Assembly: GCF_014199935.1 (NCBI RefSeq)
Contig: NZ_JACHOP010000005.1
Coordinates: 1-64,000 of the forward strand
Direction: 5' to 3'
DNA from: Methylorubrum rhodinum
Lineage (GTDB): Bacteria > Pseudomonadota > Alphaproteobacteria > Rhizobiales > Beijerinckiaceae
DNA length: 64,000 nucleotides
Shown one piece after another: positions 54,019-62,727 of this stretch. The notes below the pieces were generated by a model. The model was given only the letters and a program-made list of their open reading frames with translations. It did not search any database and had not been told where the DNA came from. A program made the translations under genes and the position numbers. Numbering within the stretch: the first letter of the stretch is position 1; each line of letters opens with the position of its first letter.

Positions 54019-55302
54019 ATGAACCTCGCCGAGACTGGCACCCGCACCGCGACCTCGCCGACCCAGGCGCTGCCGGTGGCGGCCGCCCCCGGCATCGAGG
54101 CGTGGCACGTCGCCTCGCCCGTGGTGCCGATGATCGCCCTGTCCTTCACCTTCGAGGGCGGCGCGGCGCAGGACCCCGAGGGCAAGGCCGGCACCGCGCA
54201 GATGCTCGGGCGCCTGCTCGACGAGGGCGCGGGCGACCTCGATTCCAACGCCTTCCAGGAGGCGCTGGCGGCGCGTGCGATCGAGCTGAGCTTCCACACC
54301 GGCCCCGATTCCATCGGCGGCTCGCTCAAGACCCTGCTGACCCATGCCGACGAGGCGATCCGCCTGCTGGCCCTGGCGCTGGCCGAGCCGCGCTTCGACG
54401 CGCCCTCCGTCGAGCGGGTGCGGGCGCAGATGATCGCGAGCCTGCGCTATCAGCAGAACGATCCCGGCGTGCTGGCCTCGCGCCGCTACTTCCGCACCGC
54501 CTTCCCGGATCATCCCTATGGCCGCCCGTCCTCGGGCACGATCGAGACGGTCTCGGCCATCACCCGCGACGATCTCGTGGCGATGCATCGGGCGCTCATC
54601 GGCCGCGGCGGCCTGAAGGTCGCCGCCGTCGGCGCTTTTGAGGCGGACGGCATCGCCGCGATGATCGAGCGCGCCTTCGGCGGCCTGCCCGAGGCCGGGC
54701 CGCTCAAGCCCGTGCTGGCCACGAGCATCCGCGAGTTGGGCAGCCGCATCGTCGTCGATCTCGACGTGCCGCAATCGGTGATCCGCTTCGGCCTGCCGGG
54801 CATCGCGTGGCGCGATCCCGACTTCATCCCAGCCTACGTGCTGAACCACATCCTGGGCGGCGGCGCCTTCACCTCGCGCCTGTTCCAGGAGGTGCGCGAG
54901 AAGCGGGGGCTGGCCTACTCGGTCGGCACCTCGCTGACCTCGCACCGGGCGGTCGCCATGACCTGGGGCTACACCGCCACCAAGAACGAGCGCGTGACGG
55001 AGGCCCTCGACGTGATCGGCGACGAGATCGCCCGCCTCATCACCGACGGCCCCTGCGACGAGGAACTGCAGAAGGCCAAGGACTACCTCACCGGCTCCTA
55101 CGCGCTCGGCTTCGACACCTCGACCAAGATCGCCGGCCAGCTCGTGCAGATCGCCTTCGAGGGCCTCGGCATGGACTACATCGCCCGCCGCAACGACATG
55201 GTGGCGAGCGTGACCCAGGCCGACATCCGCCGCGCCGGGGCGCGGACGCTCGGCGACGGCCAGATGCTGGTGGTGGCTGCGGGCCGACCGACGGGGATGT
55301 GA
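54019..55302 (+). CDS. M16 family protein, non-catalytic partner
   Basis: A 427-residue M16-like protein in which the zinc motif position reads QMLGRLLDEGA, so it cannot bind zinc. The R/Y-type motif needed in trans by the catalytic partner is intact in GGGAFTSRLFQEVREKRGLAYS. It follows the active subunit gene by 76 bases. The two are expected to form the functional heterodimer. A hairpin with T run follows the stop. Confidence 0.92.
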   Translation: MNLAETGTRTATSPTQALPVAAAPGIEAWHVASPVVPMIALSFTFEGGAAQDPEGKAGTAQMLGRLLDEGAGDLDSNAFQEALAARAIELSFHTGPDSIGGSLKTLLTHADEAIRLLALALAEPRFDAPSVERVRAQMIASLRYQQNDPGVLASRRYFRTAFPDHPYGRPSSGTIETVSAITRDDLVAMHRALIGRGGLKVAAVGAFEADGIAAMIERAFGGLPEAGPLKPVLATSIRELGSRIVVDLDVPQSVIRFGLPGIAWRDPDFIPAYVLNHILGGGAFTSRLFQEVREKRGLAYSVGTSLTSHRAVAMTWGYTATKNERVTEALDVIGDEIARLITDGPCDEELQKAKDYLTGSYALGFDTSTKIAGQLVQIAFEGLGMDYIARRNDMVASVTQADIRRAGARTLGDGQMLVVAAGRPTGM

Positions 55303-55330
55303 CACGACGCTTTCGGGATTGAGAAATAGA

Positions 55331-55367
55331 GGCCGGCACGCGGGGATGCGGTGTCGGCCCTTTTTTT
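55331..55367 (+). terminator. Factor-independent terminator of the M16 operon
   Basis: GGCCGGCAC pairs with GTGTCGGCC (one G-T pair) around an 11-base loop, followed by C and seven Ts at 55361-55367. It lies 28 bases after the stop of the second M16 gene. Confidence 0.85.
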
Positions 55368-55396
55368 GGAGCGGCGGATTGGGAGGTGTGATGCCA

Positions 55397-55466
55397 TTTC
55401 CGGATGATCAGATCGGTTTCGCTCTTTGGGGTCACACAGGATCAGACCGATCTGATCATCCGGAAA
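55397..55466. promoter_or_regulatory. 21-bp perfect inverted repeat upstream of DUF1127 gene
   Basis: TTTCCGGATGATCAGATCGGT at 55397-55417 (given here only as its outer part TTTCCGGATGATCAG) is matched exactly by its reverse complement at 55446-55466, with a 28-base spacer. The sequence is unlike the GC-rich palindromic repeats elsewhere in the window. It could be a regulatory site pair, an RNA stem, or a trace of an excised element. Confidence 0.6.
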
Positions 55467-55675
55467 CGGTATGAGACATGGCAGTCTCGTGCAATCCGCC
55501 CTGCACAGAACGACGCCATGACGCTCAAAGAGGCTGCTTTTTGCCTAGCGCATGCGCGCTGGGCGGGGCTGATCTTCAGAACCGACGCTCCTCCCGCGCT
55601 GCAACAAAGGCCATATTCGGAACGTGTCCGGCCGCATAAATCAAGTGCAGCGGCCATGTGTCCGAGGTTAAGGCA

Positions 55676-55894
55676 ATGTTCATCAAGCTGACGGAAGGTG
55701 TTCTCTCCTATCTCCGCGCCAGGGAGACGGAAACCGCGCTCGCCGACCTGAGCGATGCCGCCCTCGACGACATCGGGCTGACCCGCGCCGAGATCGGCGG
55801 CCGGCCGGTGCAGCCGGAGGCGGCTTTCCCGGCCATCAGTCTGACCGGATCGCTGTTCGCGCTGCCGTTCGCGCCCGTCGCCCAGGCCGCGTGA
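55676..55894 (+). CDS. DUF1127-like small protein
   Basis: A 72-residue protein with the DUF1127 core ETALADLSDAALDDIGLTRA preceded by a short amphipathic region; canonical members read RTRRELARLSDRELRDIGLTR. Some DUF1127 proteins are RNA-binding regulators of small RNA and phosphate or metabolism. The C-terminal extension (LTGSLFALPFAPVAQAA) is hydrophobic. ATG 55676 follows GAGG; a GTG 18 bases upstream is possible. The gene has a long leader and ends in a strong terminator, so it is monocistronic. Confidence 0.75.
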   Translation: MFIKLTEGVLSYLRARETETALADLSDAALDDIGLTRAEIGGRPVQPEAAFPAISLTGSLFALPFAPVAQAA

Positions 55895-55959
55895 TCGCGT
55901 CGGCGATGATCCTGAATCATCGCCGGCCGTCGTTCTGCTGAAGGGCCGTCGAGTTCAAG

Positions 55960-55998
55960 GCACGGAACGGGACCGCTGGTCCCGTTCCGTGCTTTTTT
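55960..55998 (+). terminator. Strong factor-independent terminator
   Basis: GCACGGAACGGGACC and GGTCCCGTTCCGTGC form a perfect 15-bp stem with a 3-base loop, followed by six Ts. It ends the DUF1127 transcript. On the opposite strand no T run follows, so the converging ybaK transcript would not use it as efficiently. Confidence 0.92.
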
Positions 55999-56001
55999 CG
56001 T

Positions 56002-56517
56002 TCAGGCCGCTTCGGTGTCCGCCTGCGGCAGGGCGAAGGCGGTCACCTCGTGGCCCTCGGCGCGCAGCACCCGCACGAGATCGTCCGGCACGAGGTTGAG
56101 CGTGCGGGTGCTCACCAGCGGATGGACGTTGATCCGCGTCTCCTCCAGCAGGCTGTCCTGGACGAAGATTTTGACGCTGCCCGGCGCGGCGTTGAGCGCG
56201 GCGAGCGGCGAGACCGCCCCGCTCTCCACGCCGAGCTGTTCGCGCAGGGCCTCCGCGCTCGCGAAGGACAGCCCGCCCCGAGCGCCGAGTACCGCGCGGA
56301 ACGCCTTGAGATCGATCGCCGCGTCGTGATGCAGGGTGACGAGGAAGTACGTCTTCTTCCCGTCGCGCAGGAAGAGGTTCTTGGTGTGCGCGCCCGCGAT
56401 GTCGCCGCACACGGCCATCATCGCCTCGACGGTCAGCACCGGCGGATGCTCGAACAGCGTGTAGGCGATGCCCTGCTCGCGCAGGCGGGTCAGGACGTCG
56501 TCGGGGCTCAAGGGCAT
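56002..56517 (-). CDS. YbaK/ProX-family aminoacyl-tRNA deacylase
   Basis: A 171-residue editing-domain protein. FEHPPVLTVEAMMA and AGAHTKNLFLRDGKKTYFLV, with the conserved lysine in HTKNLFL, fit the prolyl-tRNA deacylase PrdX/ProXp-ala group, which hydrolyses Ala-tRNA-Pro. The start at 56517 is used; a TTG at 56526 would add three residues. It is the last gene behind the ETF beta gene (11-base gap), so it may be co-transcribed with the glycine betaine cluster without sharing its function. Confidence 0.88.
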   Translation of the reverse strand: MPLSPDDVLTRLREQGIAYTLFEHPPVLTVEAMMAVCGDIAGAHTKNLFLRDGKKTYFLVTLHHDAAIDLKAFRAVLGARGGLSFASAEALREQLGVESGAVSPLAALNAAPGSVKIFVQDSLLEETRINVHPLVSTRTLNLVPDDLVRVLRAEGHEVTAFALPQADTEAA

Positions 56518-56528
56518 CGCGGACAAAC

Positions 56529-57308
56529 TCAGCGGTTCGGTTTCGAAGACTCGGGGAGCACGCCGATCTGGCGCAGATAGGCGAGGATTTCGCGCGCCGC
56601 CTGCTCGGGGTCGGGCTCGACGAGGAGCCGCCCCTTGGCGGCCGAGCCGCCTTCGCCGGTCGCGGCCTTCAGCCGCTCGGCGGCCGAACCGCCGGTCGGC
56701 GCCCCCTTCACCAGCTTCGGGCGGCGGCGATAGGGCCGCTCCTCGACGACCGCTTCCGGCACGTTCGCGGCGGCGGCGGTATCCACGCGTTCGATCGTTC
56801 CGCGGCGGGCCTTGCCGAAGGCGTAGGCGAGGGGAGCGGCGGCGTCCGGATGCACCGTGGCGAGGACGGGCCCGCGCACGGCGACCCGCCGCAGGGCGCC
56901 GCGGCCGAGGCTCTGGTCGAAGGTGAGCGTCTCCGCGCCGCCCGAGACCGCCACCACGTCGGGGATCAGCAGCAGGTCGAGGGCCTCGGCCAGCGCGTAG
57001 GGGACGACCCCGCTCTCAGACCCGCCCTGGCCGCGCCGCCCGGCGAGCACGAGGTCGGGCGCCATCGCGGCGAGCCGGGCACTGAGCGCCGGCACCGGAT
57101 CGAGATGTTCGCCAAGGGCGATGTGTTCGATGTGGGTGAGACCGAGGCCGAGCGCTTCGCGCACGGCGTCCGCGTCCGGCCCGGCATGGAGGCCGATGGC
57201 CTCGCCGAGCGCAGTGGTAAGCCGGATCGCCTGCGCCTCCATCCGCGGCAGGACGGGGGTGCCGGAGACCGGATGGCGCCCGGCCGAGAGCAGGACCACT
57301 ATCTTCAA
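56529..57308 (-). CDS. etfB: Electron transfer flavoprotein beta subunit (dimethylglycine pathway)
   Basis: A 259-residue ETF beta-like protein starting at TTG 57308 (LKIVVLLSAGRHPVSGTPVL), with AALAPDLVLAGRRGQGG-type AMP-binding region (here MAPDLVLAGRRGQGGSESGV) and DVVAVSGGAETLTFD. It is the C-terminally extended form found next to dgcA/dgcB. The start overlaps the etfA stop as TTGA. Together with the alpha subunit it should carry electrons from the dimethylglycine demethylase to the respiratory chain. Confidence 0.85.
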   Translation of the reverse strand: MKIVVLLSAGRHPVSGTPVLPRMEAQAIRLTTALGEAIGLHAGPDADAVREALGLGLTHIEHIALGEHLDPVPALSARLAAMAPDLVLAGRRGQGGSESGVVPYALAEALDLLLIPDVVAVSGGAETLTFDQSLGRGALRRVAVRGPVLATVHPDAAAPLAYAFGKARRGTIERVDTAAAANVPEAVVEERPYRRRPKLVKGAPTGGSAAERLKAATGEGGSAAKGRLLVEPDPEQAAREILAYLRQIGVLPESSKPNR

Positions 57309-58516
57309 GAGGCGTCTCCCGCTTCCTGCGCCAGCAGCTTGAGCAAGGCTGGCATCACGGCTTGCGCGTCCTGCACGATGGCGAGGCCCGCGCGCTCGAT
57401 CATCGCGGCGTGCAGGTCGGTGTTGACCGCCACCACGTGCTCGCAGCCGGCGACACCCTGAAGGTGCTGCGGCGCGCCGGAGATGCCGAGCGCGAAGTAG
57501 CAGGTGGCGGCCAGCACCGTGCCGGAGGCGCCGACCTGGGTGTGGCGCGGCATCAGCCCGGCATCGCACAGCACGCGGCTGGCGCCGGGCGTGGCGTGCA
57601 AGGCTGCCACCACCTGCCGGAACGTGTCGAGGTCGGTGAGGCCGTTGCCGGCGGAGGCCACGAACTCGGCGAGCGCCAGCGGCACCGTCGCCGGGTCCGC
57701 CGGAACCCGCGCCGCCGAAACGATTCTTTTAGGACTTGGCGTCGATGCTTCGGCCTCCACGGGAAGCAAGCGGGCCTCGCGGGGTGGGCCGCCGTACTCG
57801 GCGACCGCGTCCGGCGCGACGGTGGCGAGCAGCCCCGGCGCGATCCGCTGCTCGACGCGGCGCCCCTTGGCCGGGCGCACGAGGCTGTTGGCCGCGACCA
57901 CCTCGGCATTGGTGAAGACGGGCTCGCCCAGCCGCACCGCGACCCGGCGGGCGAGGTCGCCGCCGTCGAGGGATTCCGGGAACAGGACGTGGCGCGGTGC
58001 CAAAGCCGTCAGCGCCACCGCGACGCGGGCGGCCTGGGTCGCGGGGTCGTAGCCCTCCGCCGCCTCGAGCGGGAGCCAGCGGTCGGCGCCGGCCGGGCCG
58101 ACGCCCTCGCACGCTCCGACGGTGAGGATCGTCACGCCGCCCTCGCGGCCGGCCAAAGCGCGGGCGGCGCCGAGCACTTGCCGGTCATGGGACGAGAGCC
58201 GCCCGCCGGGAGCGTCCGGCACCACCGCGACGAGGAAGGCGGGGTTTTCGAGGATAAGGATTTTCGAAGGCGCCGCCGCTGCGGTTTTGGGCTGCGTGTT
58301 GGCGACCACGGCTGCGTCGAAGCGCAAAGTCTGGCTGAGATCGTAGCGCGGGCGCGCCTCCGCGGCGACCCGCTGGCCGGCGCGCTCGGCCCGCGGATCG
58401 CGGCGAGGGCGACCGCTGCCCATGCGGCGGGCCGTGCGGTCGAAGCGGGGCCGGGCCTCGCCCGCGACCTGGATGGAGGCCCGCTCGGCGCGCGGATCGC
58501 GGCGCAGGCGGGTCAT
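57305..58516 (-). CDS. etfA: Electron transfer flavoprotein alpha subunit (dimethylglycine pathway)
   Basis: A 403-residue ETF alpha protein. The C-terminal FAD-binding domain holds GASGTVLAATCYFALGISGA and PQHLQGVAGCEHVVAVNTD. The N-terminal 60 residues are an extension carrying two copies of a motif: RRDPRAERA.. VAGEARPRFD and RRDPRAERA..VAAEARPRYD. The RRDPRAE motif is a known start of ETF alpha proteins from glycine betaine clusters, but the duplication is unusual. The start overlaps the dgcB stop (ATGA). Confidence 0.88.
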   Translation of the reverse strand: MTRLRRDPRAERASIQVAGEARPRFDRTARRMGSGRPRRDPRAERAGQRVAAEARPRYDLSQTLRFDAAVVANTQPKTAAAAPSKILILENPAFLVAVVPDAPGGRLSSHDRQVLGAARALAGREGGVTILTVGACEGVGPAGADRWLPLEAAEGYDPATQAARVAVALTALAPRHVLFPESLDGGDLARRVAVRLGEPVFTNAEVVAANSLVRPAKGRRVEQRIAPGLLATVAPDAVAEYGGPPREARLLPVEAEASTPSPKRIVSAARVPADPATVPLALAEFVASAGNGLTDLDTFRQVVAALHATPGASRVLCDAGLMPRHTQVGASGTVLAATCYFALGISGAPQHLQGVAGCEHVVAVNTDLHAAMIERAGLAIVQDAQAVMPALLKLLAQEAGDAS

Positions 58517-60411
58517 CGGCCGGCCTCCACCGCCTGGAGCAGCAACTCGGCGATGTCGCGGATTTCCGCTGTCCGACCGGTGACGCCCTCCAGCATCGCC
58601 GTGCAGGATGGGCAGGCGACGGCGACGATGCCGGCGCCGGTCTCGGCGGCCTGGGCCATGCGGAGGTCGGGGATGCGCCGCTCGCCCGGAATGTCGCTGA
58701 CCGGCGCGCCGCCGCCGCCGCCGCAGCACATCGCGCGTTTCCCGGAGCGGGCCATCTCGGAGCGCGAGACCCCGATGGCGTCGAGCACGGCGCGGGGCGC
58801 CTCGGTCTCCCCGTTGTAGCGGGCGAGGTAGCAGGGGTCGTGATAGGTCACCGAGAGGTCCGGCAGTCGGGCCGGATTGAGCTTGCCGGCGCGGATCAGC
58901 TCCAGCAGGAGGGCGGTGTGGTGGGTGAGCGTGTAGCGCCCGCCGAAGGCCGGATACTCGTTGCGGAGCGCATGCAGCGCGTGCGGGTCGGCCGTCACGA
59001 TCCGTTCGAAGCGGTATTTGGCCAGCGTCGCGATGTTCGCCCGCGCCAGCGCCTGGAAGGTCGCCTCGTCGCCGAGCCGGCGGGCGAGGTCGCCGGTGTC
59101 GCGCTCTTCCGCACCCAGCACCGCGAAATCGACGCCCGCTTCGTGCAGCAGGCGGATCAGGGCGCGCAAGGAGCGGCCGTAGCGCAGATCGTAGGCGCCC
59201 TCGCCGAGCCAGAGCAGGATATCGGCCCCGCCGCGATCGGCCATCACCGGCAGATCGACGCCGGCGGCGAAGTCGGTGCGGGCCGAGAGCGGGCGCCCGC
59301 CGGGATCGCCGGACTGGCGCAATTCGGTGACCGGGCCGACGGCTTTCTCGGGCAAGGCGCCGCGCTCGAGCGTCTGGTGGCGGCGCAGCGAGACCACCGC
59401 ATCGACATGCTCGATCATCATCGGGCATTCCTCGACGCAGGCGCGGCAGGTGGTGCAGGACCAGAGCGTGTCCGGATGGATGCGGGCATCCGGCCCGATC
59501 AGCCCGGCGAGCGGTCCGCGGTCGCCCTGAGGCTGACGCCCGCCCGGATAGGGATTGCCGGCGTAGGCCGGCTCGGCGGGAGAGAGGCCTGCGACGAGAT
59601 CTTGAATAAGCTTCTTCGGATTCAGCGGCTGGCCTGCGGCGAAGGCCGGGCAGGCGATCTCGCAGCGCCCGCAGCTGACGCAGGCGTCGTAGGAAAGCAG
59701 CCGGTTCCACGTGAAGTCGGCGGGCATCTCCGAGCCGAGCCGGGGCGCGTCGAGGTCGAGGGGCTGGAGCGCGGTATCGGGCCGGCCCTCGAACCGGCCG
59801 GGCCGGGGATGGGCGACGAGATGCAGCGCGCCCGCCGCCGCGTGGCGCATCGGCCCGTGCCGCACCTCGAAGGCGAGCCCGAGACCACCGGCCGCCGCGA
59901 GCGCCAGGGCGAGCGGCGCGAACACGCCACCGATGCCGAAGGCGAGCAGCAGGGCGGTGGCGGTGCCGCCGACCGCGTAGGCGACGAGCAGGAACGGCAG
60001 GATCTGGAAGCGCCCGGCGGAGAGGCGCTTCTGCTTTTCCGGATAGCGCCGGGCGCCCACCAGCAGCGCGCCGACGGCCGTGACGCCGAAGGCGAGCGCC
60101 ACGACGCACCAGTAGGGGCGGAAACCCGCGATCGGCGGCAGGATGGCGAGCGCGGTGAGGATCGAGGCCGCGAGCAGGCCGCTGGCCACGACCGCGTGCA
60201 TGCGCGAGGCGTAAGGATCGCGGGCCACCACGTGGTGGACATCGATGAGGTAGCGCTTGGGCAGTTGGGCGAGCCCGTCGAGCCACGCCACCGGCGCCGC
60301 GGCCCCGACCCGCCAGAGCGCGGCGCGGCGCAAGCCCTGGACGAGGGCGAGCGCCGCCATCAGCCAGACGAGGCCGGGAAACACCGTGGTCAAGGGCATG
60401 AGGCTGGTCAT
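58513..60411 (-). CDS. dgcB: Dimethylglycine demethylase iron-sulfur subunit DgcB
   Basis: A 632-residue membrane-bound iron-sulfur protein. Residues 1-200 have several TM helices. Two 4Fe-4S motifs follow, CVSCGRCEIACP and CTTCRACVEECP, then two CCG domains (DPCYLARYNGE and AMCCGGGGGAP; CPSC). The organisation matches DgcB of the dimethylglycine demethylase, thought to pass electrons from DgcA to ETF or quinone. The start ATG 60411 begins before the first TM helix; the frame stays open into the upstream palindromic repeat. Confidence 0.9.
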   Translation of the reverse strand: MTSLMPLTTVFPGLVWLMAALALVQGLRRAALWRVGAAAPVAWLDGLAQLPKRYLIDVHHVVARDPYASRMHAVVASGLLAASILTALAILPPIAGFRPYWCVVALAFGVTAVGALLVGARRYPEKQKRLSAGRFQILPFLLVAYAVGGTATALLLAFGIGGVFAPLALALAAAGGLGLAFEVRHGPMRHAAAGALHLVAHPRPGRFEGRPDTALQPLDLDAPRLGSEMPADFTWNRLLSYDACVSCGRCEIACPAFAAGQPLNPKKLIQDLVAGLSPAEPAYAGNPYPGGRQPQGDRGPLAGLIGPDARIHPDTLWSCTTCRACVEECPMMIEHVDAVVSLRRHQTLERGALPEKAVGPVTELRQSGDPGGRPLSARTDFAAGVDLPVMADRGGADILLWLGEGAYDLRYGRSLRALIRLLHEAGVDFAVLGAEERDTGDLARRLGDEATFQALARANIATLAKYRFERIVTADPHALHALRNEYPAFGGRYTLTHHTALLLELIRAGKLNPARLPDLSVTYHDPCYLARYNGETEAPRAVLDAIGVSRSEMARSGKRAMCCGGGGGAPVSDIPGERRIPDLRMAQAAETGAGIVAVACPSCTAMLEGVTGRTAEIRDIAELLLQAVEAGR

Positions 60412-60442
60412 GACGGTGCCTAAGGGCTTGGCGGCAGCACGA

Positions 60443-60600
60443 ACCCTCCCCCCTCTGCGGGGGAGGGTGCCTCGCGGAGCGAGGCGGGAGAGGGGAACCA
60501 CGGTTCCGCTTGGCCGCGCTCGACCCGAATTCTCCGGAAGCGGGGTTTCCCCTCTCCCGACCCCCTCCGGGGGCCACCCTCCCCCGCGGAGGGGGGAGGG
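60443..60600. repeat. Palindromic repeat between dgcA and dgcB (family A, copy 3)
   Basis: Starts ACCCTCCCCCCTCTGCGGGG and ends CCGCGGAGGGGGGAGGG, with core CCGAATTCTCCGGAAGCGGG nearly identical to that of the ileS-lspA copy. It separates two genes of the same catabolic enzyme. Confidence 0.88.
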
Positions 60601-60623
60601 AAGTGCGGCGGCGCGTTAGCGCC

Positions 60624-62666
60624 TCAGATGTCCTTGCACAGCCGCAGCGCGTCGTAGATCGCCGCGTGGATGTTGCGGCCGGCGACCGCGTCGCCGATGC
60701 GGTAGAGGGCGTAGCCCTTCGACAGGTCGTAGGGCTGCGGCTCGCCCCGGATCATCGCTTCGGCGTCGGTCTGGCCGCGGTTGATCGAGGCATCCTTCAG
60801 CGCGCGGTAGAGCCCTTCCACCGGCAGCGTGCCGTGCTCGACCACGAGGCGGTCGATCACGCGCTCCTCTTCCGCCTCCGTCATGGTGTTGCGAAGCGCC
60901 GCCACCAGCCGGTTGCCTTCCGGGTAGACTTCGATCAGCTCCAGGTTCGGGCTCATCACCACGCCGAGCTTGTACAGTTCGCGCAGGTGGATCGGCTGGT
61001 TCGTGGTGCCGACCTCCTCCGCGATCATCCGGTCGTGGGTGGCGATCTCGACGAGGCAGCCGCGCTTGGCCAGCAGTTCGGCGACGGAGGCGGCATTGTG
61101 CTGGCCCATCTCGTCGTAGAGCAGCACCGAGCCGGTCGGCTCGACCGTGCCGGCCAGCACCTCGGCGGTGGTGACGGCGTGCTCGGCGGCGCCCTTGGCG
61201 TGGCCGCGGAACGGCGTGCCGCCGGTCGCGACGATCACCACGTCGGGCTTTTCCGCCAGAACCGCCGCTTGCGTGGCCTCGGTGTTGAGGCGCAGATCGA
61301 CGCCGAGCTTCGTCACCTGGGCCACCAGCCAGCGCGGGATGCCCGACATCGCCTCGCGCCAGCCGGCCTTGGCCGCGAGGCCGATCTGGCCGCCGGCCTG
61401 CCCGCTCTTCTCGAACAGCACAACGGCATGGCCGCGCTCGGCGCAGACGCGGGCCGCTTCCAGGCCGCCGGGGCCGGCGCCGATCACCACGACCCGGCGG
61501 CGGACATCCGCCTTGCGGATCTCGTGCGGCATGGTGGCTTCGCGGCCGGTGGCGGCGTTCTGGATGCAGAGCGCGTCGCCGCCGACATAGATGCGGTCGA
61601 TGCAGTAGCCCGCGCCGACGCATTGCCGGATGTCGTCGGCCCGGCCCTCGGAGAGCTTCTTCACCAGATGCGGGTCGGCGATGTGGGCGCGGGTCATCGC
61701 GACCATGTCGACGTGCCCTTCCGCGACCGCGCGGGCCGCGGTGGCCAGATCCGTGACGCGCTGGGCGTGGAACACCGGCACGTCGACCTCGCGCTTGATC
61801 GCGCTCGGCAGGAACAGGAACGGCGCCACGGGGAAGGACATGTTCGGCAGCGAGATCGCGTGGGCGATGTGGTCGCGCGCCTGCCCGCCGAGGATGTTGA
61901 GGAAGTCCACGAGCCCGCGCTTGGCGTACTCGGCGGCGATGGCGACGCAGTCTTCCTGGGACAGGCCGTCGGCGATCATCTCGTCGCCGGACATGCGGAT
62001 GCCGATGACGTAATCGTCACCGGCCTCGGCGCGCATCGCCTCCAGCACCTCGATGCCGAAGCGCATCCGGTTCTCCAGGCTGCCGCCGTACCGGTCGGTG
62101 CGCTGGTTGCAGGACGGCGACCAGAACTGATCGATGAGGTGGCCGTGGGCGGCCGAGACCTCGCAGCCGTCGAGCCCGCCCTCGCGGCAGCGGCGCGCGG
62201 CCTGGGCGAAGCTCTTCACGATGCGGGCGATGTCCTCGGCCTCCATCTCCTTCGGGAGGGTGCGGGAGGCGGGTTCGCGCCGGGGCGAGGGCGAGACCGT
62301 GGGGAGCCAGTGCTCCGTGTCCCACTTGGTGCGCCGGCCCATATGGGTGAGCTGGATCATCAGCTTGCCGCCGTGCTGATGCACCCGGTCGGCGAACTGG
62401 CGGAAATACGGGATCACCGAATCGTCGGCGACCGAGATCTGGTTCCAGGGCGCGGCCGGGCTGTCGACGGCGACCGAGGAGGAGCCGCCGAACATGGTGA
62501 GCCCGATGCCGCCCTTGGCCTTCTCGGCGTGGTAGAGCTGGTAACGCTCCTGCGGCTTGCCGTCCCGGCCGTAGCCGGGGGCATGGCTCGTGGACATCAC
62601 CCGGTTGCGGATGGTGAGGCCCTTGATGGTCAGGGGCTTCAGAAGCGCGTCGGCATTGGCGATCAC
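60624..62666 (-). CDS. dgcA: Dimethylglycine demethylase subunit DgcA
   Basis: A 680-residue flavoprotein of the trimethylamine dehydrogenase/2,4-dienoyl-CoA reductase type: FMN barrel (about 1-370, LTIRNRVMSTSHAPGYGRDG; CEVSAAHGHLIDQFWSP), a cysteine region CVGAGYCIDRIYVGGDALC and FAD/NAD domains with VVVIGAGPGGLEAARVCAE. It demethylates N,N-dimethylglycine to sarcosine with release of formaldehyde. The start is GTG 62666 after GGGAG. The first Cys-x2-Cys of the family's Fe-S motif is Cys-x2-Ala here. Confidence 0.92.
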   Translation of the reverse strand: MIANADALLKPLTIKGLTIRNRVMSTSHAPGYGRDGKPQERYQLYHAEKAKGGIGLTMFGGSSSVAVDSPAAPWNQISVADDSVIPYFRQFADRVHQHGGKLMIQLTHMGRRTKWDTEHWLPTVSPSPRREPASRTLPKEMEAEDIARIVKSFAQAARRCREGGLDGCEVSAAHGHLIDQFWSPSCNQRTDRYGGSLENRMRFGIEVLEAMRAEAGDDYVIGIRMSGDEMIADGLSQEDCVAIAAEYAKRGLVDFLNILGGQARDHIAHAISLPNMSFPVAPFLFLPSAIKREVDVPVFHAQRVTDLATAARAVAEGHVDMVAMTRAHIADPHLVKKLSEGRADDIRQCVGAGYCIDRIYVGGDALCIQNAATGREATMPHEIRKADVRRRVVVIGAGPGGLEAARVCAERGHAVVLFEKSGQAGGQIGLAAKAGWREAMSGIPRWLVAQVTKLGVDLRLNTEATQAAVLAEKPDVVIVATGGTPFRGHAKGAAEHAVTTAEVLAGTVEPTGSVLLYDEMGQHNAASVAELLAKRGCLVEIATHDRMIAEEVGTTNQPIHLRELYKLGVVMSPNLELIEVYPEGNRLVAALRNTMTEAEEERVIDRLVVEHGTLPVEGLYRALKDASINRGQTDAEAMIRGEPQPYDLSKGYALYRIGDAVAGRNIHAAIYDALRLCKDI

Positions 62667-62727
62667 GGGACGACTCCCGACGGGTTGAACGATGTTTTGC
62701 GAGTTTTGAACGGGCCGGGCGCGCGCT

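Larger units (their letters stand above)
55303..55675. other. 373-bp leader region of the DUF1127 gene
   Basis: Contains the terminator at 55331-55367, a 21-bp perfect inverted repeat at 55397-55466, and about 200 bases of moderate GC before the DUF1127 start. No protein-coding frame here is convincing. The region is a good place for a regulated promoter or a small RNA. Confidence 0.5.
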
